A stretch of DNA of 64,000 nucleotides from Arachidicoccus terrestris (GTDB lineage Bacteria > Bacteroidota > Bacteroidia > Chitinophagales > Chitinophagaceae): positions 3,472,001-3,536,000 of the forward strand of contig NZ_CP083387.1 of assembly GCF_020042345.1 (NCBI RefSeq), in the 5' to 3' direction. The notes beneath the pieces are model-generated. The model was given only the letters and a program-made list of their open reading frames with translations, was not told where the DNA came from and made no database searches. Position numbers and translations under genes: made by a program. Below are positions 25,206 through 32,939 of the stretch, one piece after another (position 1 is the first letter of the stretch; each line of letters begins with the position of its first letter).

Positions 25206-25886
25206 ACGATTCTATATTTTTAAATCAGTTATTTTGCGTGTGCTTCATTGAGGCTCCAATAGTTGCAGAAATACGCACGGAAATCCACAATTTATCGAAT
25301 AAAGCGCCCTAAAATACTCAATTGGCGACTCACCTGATGGTGCCGAAGACGCCTCTTTAATCGGCTGCGTTGACCCTGCTATATATTGGGTCATGCATGA
25401 GATGATCTTGAAACTTTTTTAACCGATTCCGTAAATGGTTCACTCCTTTTTATTTGGTTCAACCATATGTGAAGCTCTTTGCGGTCAAATATAATCAATA
25501 TATTGGAATTTAAGCGGTTAGCAGTTTGATACGTTACAGGCCAGATGAGTGGCCGGCATTATTGCAAATTTAGACAAGCAACTTGTTATTGAATTTTTAA
25601 CCCAGCTCCCCCCGATGGATTTTCACCGGAAATCTTCGTACCTTTTCACCTCATTTATATTGTGATGCTAACGTAGCTTTGACATTCTTGAAATGGTGCG
25701 GTGAAATCCAAAAGCCATATTAGATATTGCCGGCAACAGACAGGTACAATTCGCTGAAACGCTTTGCTAATAGGTGTTAGGCAAAAAATATAAAGATAGG
25801 TTTTCGGAAAATTATATTCCTTTTTGTACTTTCGCCTCTTGTTGGAAAATCAGCGCAAACGTTACCATATATTATAATTTTTTCAA
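25206..25886. other. 681-base gap between divergent genes, with several stem-loops
   Basis: No protein gene is credible here. There is a small nested hairpin at 25324-25353 (GGCG/CGCC outside, CACC-tgat-GGTG inside), a 6-bp palindromic stem TGACCC/GGGTCA at 25371-25393, and a long-range pairing of 25617-25628 with 25699-25709. The pfkA promoter and a LacI-like palindrome lie at the right end. An unannotated small RNA is possible. Confidence 0.45.
25827..25866 (+). promoter_or_regulatory. pfkA promoter and LacI-like operator
   Basis: TACTTTCG (25827-25834) is one base off the TAnnTTTG -7 element. GCAAACGTTACC (25855-25866), downstream of the expected start of transcription, keeps 10 of 12 positions of the palindrome GCAAACGTTTGC and resembles the site before the LacI-type gene at 18549. 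It may place pfkA under a LacI-family regulator. Confidence 0.4.
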
Positions 25887-26870
25887 ATGTCTAAAAAAGT
25901 CAGTAAAATAGCGATTCTAACTTCCGGGGGAGATGCACCTGGAATGAATGCCACAATCAGGGCAGTTGTACGTACCGGTGTTTATATGGGACTGGAAGTG
26001 TATGGTATTATGCGGGGGTATAGCGGGATGATGGAAGATGACATCTTCCAGATGGACTCCAGAACAGTGGCAAATATCATTCAGAGAGGTGGAACTATTT
26101 TAAAGTCAGCTCGTTGCAGAGAGTTTTATACTGAACAGGGCAGACGGCAGGCTTATGAAAATCTCAAAAAAAGAGGCATTGATGGCCTGGTCGTTATTGG
26201 CGGCGACGGTAGTTTTACCGGTGCCATGAAACTACAAAATGAATTTGGGCTACCCGTAATTGGTCTTCCGGGTACAATAGATAAAGACTTATATGGTACG
26301 GATTTTACTATTGGTTTTGATACAGCCTGTAATACCGCCGTTCAGGCCATCGATAAGATCCGTGATACAGCCGATGCACATGACAGGCTTTTTATTGTAG
26401 AAGTAATGGGGCGGCATGCGGGTTATATCGCATTACATAGTGGTATTGCCACGGGCGCTGAAACGATATTGATCCCGGAGGCGGCGACCAATATCGAGGA
26501 TGTAATCAGCTCTCTTTCTGAGAAGGAAAAAAGAAAAAAGCTGGTGAATATCATTGTGGTTGCAGAGGGCGACGCATTTGGGGGGGCAAACGAAGTCGCA
26601 AAGATTGTTCGTGAGCGACTCCCTAATTTTGATACCAAAGTGTCTATTTTGGGACATATCCAAAGAGGTGGATCGCCAACCTGTATCGATCGCCTAGTGG
26701 CCAGCAGAATGGGATACCATGCAGTAGAAGCCTTGATCGAAGGGAAATCCAATGTTATGGTCGGTATTATCAATAATGAGATCGTCTACACACCGTTGGA
26801 GGTTGCCATCCGCGAAAAGGATTCGGTGGACGAGAATTGGTTACGTATCGTGAAGATATTGGCTAGTTAA
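25887..26870 (+). CDS. pfkA: ATP-dependent 6-phosphofructokinase
   Basis: The 327-residue enzyme has the bacterial PfkA layout: LTSGGDAPGMNATIRAVVRT at the ATP site, VVIGGDGSFTGAMKL, and the catalytic GLPGTIDKDLYGTDFTIGFD with the base aspartate. VEVMGRHAGYIALHSGIATG and LGHIQRGGSPTCIDRL complete the substrate site. It phosphorylates fructose 6-phosphate in glycolysis. The Gly of GGDGS favours ATP over PPi. It precedes pyruvate kinase on the same strand, with a terminator between them. Confidence 0.96.
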   Translation: MSKKVSKIAILTSGGDAPGMNATIRAVVRTGVYMGLEVYGIMRGYSGMMEDDIFQMDSRTVANIIQRGGTILKSARCREFYTEQGRRQAYENLKKRGIDGLVVIGGDGSFTGAMKLQNEFGLPVIGLPGTIDKDLYGTDFTIGFDTACNTAVQAIDKIRDTADAHDRLFIVEVMGRHAGYIALHSGIATGAETILIPEAATNIEDVISSLSEKEKRKKLVNIIVVAEGDAFGGANEVAKIVRERLPNFDTKVSILGHIQRGGSPTCIDRLVASRMGYHAVEALIEGKSNVMVGIINNEIVYTPLEVAIREKDSVDENWLRIVKILAS

Positions 26871-26882
26871 AAGAACTAAAAG

Positions 26883-26912
26883 AAAGGCGCAGCGTATCAG
26901 ACTGCGCCTTTT
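26883..26912 (+). terminator. intrinsic terminator after pfkA
   Basis: A perfect 10-bp stem (AAAGGCGCAG at 26883-26892 with 26902-26911) has a 9-base loop and ends in TTTT. It lies 12 bases after the pfkA stop, so pyk probably has its own promoter. Confidence 0.8.
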
Positions 26913-26988
26913 GCTCGTACATTCTTTTTAAGGGTATCGGGCGTGTTCTTGAAAGGATGACATGTATATTTTTTAATGACAAAAACAA

Positions 26989-28497
26989 ATGGTGAAAATG
27001 TCTAAAAACGTAGAGAAATATTTACACAAAGAAATGGATGCTGAAGCAGGGATTCTGCATAATGTTCATAAAACAAAAATAGTGGCGACTGTAGGACCGG
27101 CCTGTGAAAAATATGAACAGCTACTGGCTCTGGTAAAGGCAGGGGTAAATGTTTTTCGTTTAAACTTTTCTCATGGCAGCCATGAAAATAAAGGAGAGAT
27201 CATTGACCGTATCCGTAAAATCAATGAAAAAGAACCTTATAATGTTGCGATTCTGGGTGACCTGCAGGGACCTAAGTTGCGCGTGGGGCAGATCGAGAAT
27301 AATAAGCTGACGATCGCTCCGGGAGATATCCTGACTTTTACTTCCACAGAAAAGGTTGTGGGTACAAAAGAAAAAATATATGTTTCCTATCCCAATCTAC
27401 ATAATGATGTGAGTGTGGGAGAGAAGATCCTGATTGATGATGGTAAATTAGAAGTCGTGGTTACTGAGGTGAACAAGGACAGTGGTGATGTAAAGGTAAA
27501 GGTAACCTATGGTGGCGATTTATTGCCCAATAAAGGCGTTAACCTGCCGGATACGGAGATTTCCTTGCCGGCCATGACGCCAAAAGATATCGAGGATCTG
27601 GATTTTATTATAGCCAGGCAACTGGATTGGGTAGCATTGTCCTTTGTTCGTAAAGCAGATGATATTGTAGATCTTAAAAGGAGAGTCCAGGAACAAAACA
27701 GCAAGATCAAAGTAATGGCAAAGATCGAAATGCCTTCTGCCATGGATGATTTGCGTAACATTGTCAATGAATCCGATGGGGTGATGGTTGCCCGTGGAGA
27801 TCTGGGTGTTGAATTGCCTGTGGAAAAAGTACCTATGGCACAGAGGGAAATCATCCGTAAATGCATCCACAGATCAAAACCGGTTATTGTGGCTACTCAG
27901 ATGATGGAATCGATGATGGATAGGACTAAACCTAACAGGAGTGAGATTACTGATGTTGCCAATGCAGTATTGGAAGGTACGGATGCTGTTATGCTAAGTG
28001 GTGAAACGGCAATGGGTCATCATCCTGTACTGGTGGTAGAGACGATGCGTAAGATCATCATGGAAGTAGAGCGTACCGATTATTATTATGATAGGGAAGA
28101 AGATCTGAAAGTAATAGCCCATTCTCCTACCATGTTGAGTGATGCGATTTGCTATAATGCCTGTAAGATTGCCTCTGAAGTGAATGCCAATGCATTAGTG
28201 GGTATGACCCAGAGTGGCTATACCGGGTTTAGAATTTCCAGCTACCGTCCAAGAACGCCCCTGTATATTTTTACCAAAGAACAGCAACTGGTCAATCAGC
28301 TGAGCCTGAGCTGGGGGGTCCGTGCTTTTTTCTATGATGAAGAGGAAAGCCTGGATGAAATTGTCAATGACCAGATCAATATCCTTCGGGAGCGGCGTTT
28401 TATTAAATCAGGTGATATTGTGGTCAATACGGGCAGCACACCCGTAGAACTGCATTTACCAACCAATATTCTAAAGATTACCAAGGTTACCGACTAA
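26989..28497 (+). CDS. pyk: pyruvate kinase
   Basis: This 502-residue protein has the TIM-barrel core with TKIVATVGPACEKYEQLLAL, then FRLNFSHGSHE, and the active-site segment VMAKIEMPSAMDDLRNIV with ESDGVMVARGDLGVELPVE. The C-terminal regulatory domain is complete. An N-terminal extension of about 28 residues precedes the usual start of the fold; initiation could be 26989 or the ATG at 26998. It makes ATP and pyruvate from phosphoenolpyruvate, closing the glycolytic pair with pfkA. Confidence 0.96.
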   Translation: MVKMSKNVEKYLHKEMDAEAGILHNVHKTKIVATVGPACEKYEQLLALVKAGVNVFRLNFSHGSHENKGEIIDRIRKINEKEPYNVAILGDLQGPKLRVGQIENNKLTIAPGDILTFTSTEKVVGTKEKIYVSYPNLHNDVSVGEKILIDDGKLEVVVTEVNKDSGDVKVKVTYGGDLLPNKGVNLPDTEISLPAMTPKDIEDLDFIIARQLDWVALSFVRKADDIVDLKRRVQEQNSKIKVMAKIEMPSAMDDLRNIVNESDGVMVARGDLGVELPVEKVPMAQREIIRKCIHRSKPVIVATQMMESMMDRTKPNRSEITDVANAVLEGTDAVMLSGETAMGHHPVLVVETMRKIIMEVERTDYYYDREEDLKVIAHSPTMLSDAICYNACKIASEVNANALVGMTQSGYTGFRISSYRPRTPLYIFTKEQQLVNQLSLSWGVRAFFYDEEESLDEIVNDQINILRERRFIKSGDIVVNTGSTPVELHLPTNILKITKVTD

Positions 28498-28515
28498 TCG
28501 ACCCGGTTTAGTTTG

Positions 28516-28579
28516 GATATATAATCAGACAGCCTGCATACGATATCTGTATCGTATGCAGGCTGTCTGATTATATATC
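28516..28579. repeat. perfect 30-bp inverted repeat with 4-base loop
   Basis: Bases 28516-28545 are the exact reverse complement of 28550-28579, separated by TCTG. The arm begins GATATATAATCAGACAGC. It is far longer than needed for a terminator, and no T tract follows on either strand. It lies between convergent genes (pyk and an unknown protein), where a bidirectional terminator would be expected. Confidence 0.85.
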
Positions 28580-28621
28580 TGCCTTTAAGCGGCAACAAGC
28601 AATTCTCTGTTCTGGCCCCGG

Positions 28622-29782
28622 TCACATAAACCTTCTTTTGATAAGTTGCTCAAATTGTTGCGTGATAGGATTTTGTGTGTCCCATCCGAGTTTCAGTCGA
28701 AGCTCTCTTTCTGACCAGGCATGTGCTTCGTGAAAATTATTGAACTTATTCAGCGTGATGATACTGCGCTCATACATCGACTCATCCCCACGGAATAGTT
28801 CACTGATATAAAGATACCGGTCGTTCACACCAATGGCACTGGAGAGGTTTTCAATAGGCGTACTTTGCATTTTGTGAGCCCATTCTTCCTGCGGCTGTCC
28901 CAATTGTTCATTAAGTTCTCTGTATTGTTGCTGCTGATAATTATTATTGTGACTGGAACTAAGATCCTTTATGAGTGGTTGATTTTGAACGAGTGTGGGC
29001 GCTTCTCCCGCCATGCCATAATCGGCCCAAGTGCTGAAGTTATCGGAAATAAAGGCCAGATGCCTTTTTTTCTCTTCTTCCGTCTGCGTGATCTGCAGCG
29101 GGTTAGATACCTGACGTGGTGTATTTTGGTCAAAATCAGGCGCTTGTTCAACCGGCACCTGTATTGAAGCTGCCGGTTGCTGTACTATCTGCTCCCCGGT
29201 TTCAGATTTACGCGCTGAAGAGTCGGTGAAAACAGGGGGTATTTCAGGATGTTGCTGAATGTCCGGGCTGTTGTTTGGGACACTGGTGGGGTATTCAGTT
29301 GCCGTTAGAGGCGAGATGGCTTCCTCTTGTTCTTCTGCGAGAGGAAACAGTTCTTTCTGGACTGGTTCCGGATCATGGTTGCGTGCTGGTAAGCTTTTTT
29401 CTGCTGCCGGTGTCAGTATTTCGGTCGGGGGCACCGGTATGTTTCCAAAGCTATGATTATCAGCGGCCTCACTGGGTTTTGCTTCTGTAATAATGGTTGG
29501 TGGTTGTAAAGTGGAAGGACTGCCTGCTCGAACAGCAGCTGAGCGTTCCTCCGAGGGTACATGACTAACAACAGGTTTGCCGCTAAACGGCATAACTACG
29601 CTTACATTGCCGTTTTTATGAGGTATATTGCTCTTATTTGCGTGTATATATTGAAGCTCAGCAACAATCAGTTGCGCAGTAGACAGCATGCTATGTGTAC
29701 TGCCTTCGGCGGCTTGAGATTGTAATGAATCTATTAGTCTATGTACTTTTTCCAGATTTATTTCCTGGTTTTCCATAATCAA
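28622..29782 (-). CDS. conserved protein of unknown function with disordered middle
   Basis: The 386-residue protein has three parts. A helical N-terminal segment (residues about 1-55, EINLEKVHRLIDSLQSQAAE) is followed by a long Pro/Glu/Ser/Thr-rich region (about 60-240) that should be disordered. The C-terminal domain (about 295-386) is ordered: ENLSSAIGVNDRYLYISELF, then RGDESMYERSIITLNKF, ending in an aromatic/basic helix (LIKRRFM). Similar C-terminal domains occur in uncharacterised Bacteroidota proteins. There is no signal peptide or membrane segment. The start could also be the ATG two codons later. No function can be assigned. Confidence 0.7.
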   Translation of the reverse strand: MIMENQEINLEKVHRLIDSLQSQAAEGSTHSMLSTAQLIVAELQYIHANKSNIPHKNGNVSVVMPFSGKPVVSHVPSEERSAAVRAGSPSTLQPPTIITEAKPSEAADNHSFGNIPVPPTEILTPAAEKSLPARNHDPEPVQKELFPLAEEQEEAISPLTATEYPTSVPNNSPDIQQHPEIPPVFTDSSARKSETGEQIVQQPAASIQVPVEQAPDFDQNTPRQVSNPLQITQTEEEKKRHLAFISDNFSTWADYGMAGEAPTLVQNQPLIKDLSSSHNNNYQQQQYRELNEQLGQPQEEWAHKMQSTPIENLSSAIGVNDRYLYISELFRGDESMYERSIITLNKFNNFHEAHAWSERELRLKLGWDTQNPITQQFEQLIKRRFM

Positions 29783-29834
29783 ATGCAGAGGGTTTCCTGA
29801 ATATATAATATTTTTGACCTTTTAATCCGAGTTT

Positions 29835-29842
29835 TAAAGTTA
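29835..29842 (-). promoter_or_regulatory. possible -7 element for the unknown protein gene
   Basis: On the minus strand the bases read TAACTTTA, one base off TAnnTTTG, about 53 bases before the start codon. Confidence 0.3.
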
Positions 29843-29936
29843 CAAAGGAATTTACTCAGTGGGGAGATTCATTTACATTATTTTATATAGGAAAATGTTA
29901 ATATATAGATGAACGCCCCAAAGAAGGGATTTTAAT

Positions 29937-30524
29937 ATGTTCATAGAGCCAAGTTTAACAGGAGACAGAAGGGGATGGATAGAAGTGATCTGTGGGTCGA
30001 TGTTCAGCGGAAAGACTGAGGAACTGATCCGCCGATTGAAACGTGTCCAGATCGCTCATTTAAAGGTGGAAGTCTTTAAATCTTCTGTCGATACACGATA
30101 CAGTGAGAAAGAGGTGGTCAGCCATGACGAAAATAGCCTTCATAGTACATCCGTAGAGAGTTCACAACATATTTTGTTGCTGGCTCAGGATGCAGATGTA
30201 ATAGGTATTGATGAAGCGCAGTTTTTCGATCCTGAAATCATTCATGTCTGTGAAATGCTCGCAGCCAGAGGTGTACGGGTCATTGTGGCGGGGCTGGACA
30301 TGGATTATAAAGGTAACCCTTTTGGCCCCATGCCGGCCCTGCTGGCCATTGCGGATTATATTACCAAACTTCATGCGATCTGTGTAAAATGTGGTAATAT
30401 CGCCAGTATCTCTTTTAGGAAAGCAGCTGCTCAATCTCAGGTGCTCTTAGGTGAAAAACATGAATATGAACCCCGTTGTCGAAAATGTTATGAAGAGGGT
30501 ATGAAAGGTCAGGTCCGCTCCTGA
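29937..30524 (+). CDS. tdk: thymidine kinase
   Basis: The 195-residue product is a type II (TK1-like) thymidine kinase. Walker A is [14 protein letters not shown], Walker B sits in [11 protein letters not shown], the lasso region contains [20 protein letters not shown], and zinc ligands are provided by CVKCG and CRKC. It salvages thymidine to dTMP with ATP. The first gene of a possible unit with ccmB, 45 bases downstream, though the functions are unrelated. Confidence 0.95.
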   Translation: MFIEPSLTGDRRGWIEVICGSMFSGKTEELIRRLKRVQIAHLKVEVFKSSVDTRYSEKEVVSHDENSLHSTSVESSQHILLLAQDADVIGIDEAQFFDPEIIHVCEMLAARGVRVIVAGLDMDYKGNPFGPMPALLAIADYITKLHAICVKCGNIASISFRKAAAQSQVLLGEKHEYEPRCRKCYEEGMKGQVRS

Positions 30525-30569
30525 TCCAACCGAACAAATTGAACGTCTAAACATCCAAATCAGTAAGCT

Positions 30570-31223
30570 TTGAATCGTTATGTTATTGCACTCATTAAGA
30601 AGGATTTACTGCTGGAACTCCGTCAGCAGTATACCCTTTATGGCATTTTCTTATATGTTGCGTCAACCATCTTTGTAATCTATATCACGATGGGCCAGCC
30701 AGAAGAACAGGTATGGAATGCTATGTTCTGGGTGGTCCAGCTTTTTGTCGCTGTCAATGCTGTTGCCAAGAGTTTCTTACAGGAGTCCAAAGGAAGGATG
30801 TTGTATTTTTACGCTATTGCAGGTGCCCGGGATTTTATCTTATCTAAAATCATTTTTAATGGGCTGCTGATGATGGTAATGACGATCCTGAGCCTGGGAT
30901 TGTTTACTTTACTATTGGGCAATCCTGTTTATAATATGTGGCAGTTCATTGGGCTGTCATTGCTGGCTGGCTTGGGACTCAGTTTTATTTTTACTTTCCT
31001 GGCAGCGATCGCGGCCAAGGCTCAGCAACAGGCAGCGCTGATGGCGGTCATGGGATTCCCGATCATTGTTCCGCAACTACTTTTACTGGGTAAAATATCT
31101 AAAATTGCTTTTTCTCCGGCCTTGTATCAGGGACTTATGTCTTTTATCGGGCTCTTGATTGCTTTTGACATATTGATCATCGTGTTGGCCTTGATTTTAT
31201 TCCCCTTTCTCTGGAAAGACTGA
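30570..31223 (+). CDS. ccmB: heme exporter protein CcmB-like ABC permease
   Basis: The 217-residue membrane protein has about six membrane segments and starts at a TTG. It matches CcmB in size and pattern: LIKKDLLLELRQQYTLYGI at the N terminus, FLQESKGRMLYFYAIAGARD, and a P-rich FPIIVPQLLLLGK in the second half. CcmB works with the ATPase CcmA in cytochrome c maturation. Neither ccmA nor ccmC is next to it here, unlike in many genomes. Confidence 0.85.
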   Translation: MNRYVIALIKKDLLLELRQQYTLYGIFLYVASTIFVIYITMGQPEEQVWNAMFWVVQLFVAVNAVAKSFLQESKGRMLYFYAIAGARDFILSKIIFNGLLMMVMTILSLGLFTLLLGNPVYNMWQFIGLSLLAGLGLSFIFTFLAAIAAKAQQQAALMAVMGFPIIVPQLLLLGKISKIAFSPALYQGLMSFIGLLIAFDILIIVLALILFPFLWKD

Positions 31224-31325
31224 TGTCTTTTGACTATAAAGCGCCATGCGGCGCAAACTTTGTCTTTTTAAAAGCCGGTTTTGGAAATAAATGAGTAATT
31301 TCGCTCTAAACAAATAAGGGAAGAA

Positions 31326-31760
31326 ATGCTAAAAGGATTACTGGATCTGCACAACTTATTACGTTGGCTGATTTTGATTTTGCTCTTGGTCAATATCATC
31401 AAGAACTATGCGGACCTTAAAAAACCGTTTGCCAAAGCTCATAAAAAACTAGGGCTATGGCTAATGATCTGTGCGCATATAACACTGTTGGTAGGGCTCG
31501 GAATACTGGCTGTGGATCTGAGCGCCCTGGCAGACAAGTCTGGTATCATGTCCAATGAGGCATTAAGATTCAAATTTGTGGAACACCCTGTGGCAATGAT
31601 TATTGCTATCGTGCTGATCACTATTGGTAAAGGAGTGGCTAAAAAAGACATATCTGATCTTAAAAAGCACCGTAAAGCAGCTACGCTGTTTCTTATCGCA
31701 CTTATTCTTATTCTCATTATGATACCTTGGTCGACCTCATCACTGGTTCCCGGTATGTAA
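31326..31760 (+). CDS. four-helix membrane protein, cytochrome b-like in layout
   Basis: The 144-residue protein has four hydrophobic segments (LLRWLILILLLVNIIKNY, LGLWLMICAHITLLVGLGIL, HPVAMIIAIVLITIG, ATLFLIALILILIMIPW). Histidines in LLDLHNLLRW, AHKKLG, ICAHITL and VEHPVAM could bind heme, which is why relatives in Bacteroidota are often called cytochrome b-like. No proof of heme binding is available from sequence. It lies between ccmB and fmt on the same strand. Confidence 0.65.
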   Translation: MLKGLLDLHNLLRWLILILLLVNIIKNYADLKKPFAKAHKKLGLWLMICAHITLLVGLGILAVDLSALADKSGIMSNEALRFKFVEHPVAMIIAIVLITIGKGVAKKDISDLKKHRKAATLFLIALILILIMIPWSTSSLVPGM

Positions 31761-31859
31761 AATATATATGGAGGATAAGGAGGTTTTAAATGACTGCTGA
31801 CAAAAATTGAAGCGGGCGTTTAAAACCTTTTTAATTTTAATCACTACACAACAAAAAAA

Positions 31860-32795
31860 ATGCCCGCACTAGCAGATATCAGAATTGTATTTATGGGAAC
31901 CCCGGATTTTGCCGTTCCGACGCTTAAAAGACTGGTGGAAGAGAATTTAAATGTCGTTGGTGTGGTTACCGCACCTGATAAACCTGCTGGGAGGGGTATG
32001 CAATTGCAAAGCAGTGCGGTTAAACAATTTGCAGTCAGTGTAGGGCTGCCAGTATTACAGCCAGAAAAGCTCCGTGATCCGGCTTTTCTGGAAGCATTAT
32101 CTGGTTTGAAAGCTGATTTACAAATCGTCGTGGCTTTTAGAATGCTGCCCGAAGTGGTCTGGAATATGCCTCCCATGGGGACGGTCAATCTCCATGCATC
32201 TCTTTTGCCGCAGTATAGGGGAGCTGCACCTATTAACTGGGCTATTATTGAGGGGGAAAAAATAACAGGACTCACTACCTTTAAGTTGCAGCATGCCATT
32301 GATACTGGTAACATTTTATTGCAAATGGAAATGCCCATCGCCAATTCCGAGGATGCTGGATCGCTTCATGACAGAATGCAGCAAGCGGGTGCAGAGTTGG
32401 TTTTTGAGACTGTGAAAGGCCTGGTGACGGGCACATTACAAGAGCGGCCACAGCCAGAAGCAGCGGTGCTGATGCCTGCTCCCAAGATCTTTAAAGAAAC
32501 ATGCAGGATCGATTTTAATCAGCCTGCTCAGCACATTTTTAACCTGATTCGAGGATTGTCGCCATTCCCGGCCGCCTATACGGAGTTGGATGGTAAGATG
32601 TTTAAGATCTATCAGGCCCATATTGAGGTAGGTAAGCCTGGACTGAAACCTGGCGAGTTGTCAACAGACGGAAAGACCTATCTCGGGTTCAGTTGCCTGG
32701 ATGGTTTTATTGCTGTTGATCAGCTTCAATTAGCTGGTAAAAAGAAAATGTCGGCTATCGAATTTTTAAGAGGGTATCACTTTGAGCATAAATAG
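31860..32795 (+). CDS. fmt: methionyl-tRNA formyltransferase
   Basis: The 311-residue enzyme formylates Met-tRNA for translation initiation. IVFMGTPDFAVPTLKRL opens the Rossmann domain; the catalytic region is VNLHASLLPQYRGAAPINWA, with Asn, His and the formate-binding loop; the C-terminal tRNA-binding domain includes IFNLIRGLSPFPAAYTELDG. Length and order are normal. It stands just before lepB. Confidence 0.96.
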   Translation: MPALADIRIVFMGTPDFAVPTLKRLVEENLNVVGVVTAPDKPAGRGMQLQSSAVKQFAVSVGLPVLQPEKLRDPAFLEALSGLKADLQIVVAFRMLPEVVWNMPPMGTVNLHASLLPQYRGAAPINWAIIEGEKITGLTTFKLQHAIDTGNILLQMEMPIANSEDAGSLHDRMQQAGAELVFETVKGLVTGTLQERPQPEAAVLMPAPKIFKETCRIDFNQPAQHIFNLIRGLSPFPAAYTELDGKMFKIYQAHIEVGKPGLKPGELSTDGKTYLGFSCLDGFIAVDQLQLAGKKKMSAIEFLRGYHFEHK

Positions 32796-32902
32796 ATGAC
32801 TGGTTTATTTTAGGGAATATTTATAAAGGACGGGTTAAAACCACTCCTGGAAATTATCAAACCTTTTTTGCAGATGCCGGGCCGTTCAACATGGAAATCC
32901 CT

Positions 32903-32910
32903 TACATTTG
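32903..32910 (+). promoter_or_regulatory. -7 promoter element of lepB
   Basis: TACATTTG matches TAnnTTTG exactly and is followed by CG. It places transcription start near 32915, downstream of the longest open frame start at 32868, so it argues for the ATG at 32940 as the true start. Confidence 0.5.
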
Positions 32911-32939
32911 CGAGAACTAACGTTAAAATTCAAGAAAGT

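Noticed and set aside
32868-32939. Longer N terminus for lepB
   Set aside because: A perfect -7 element lies inside the extension, so the ATG at 32940 is preferred.
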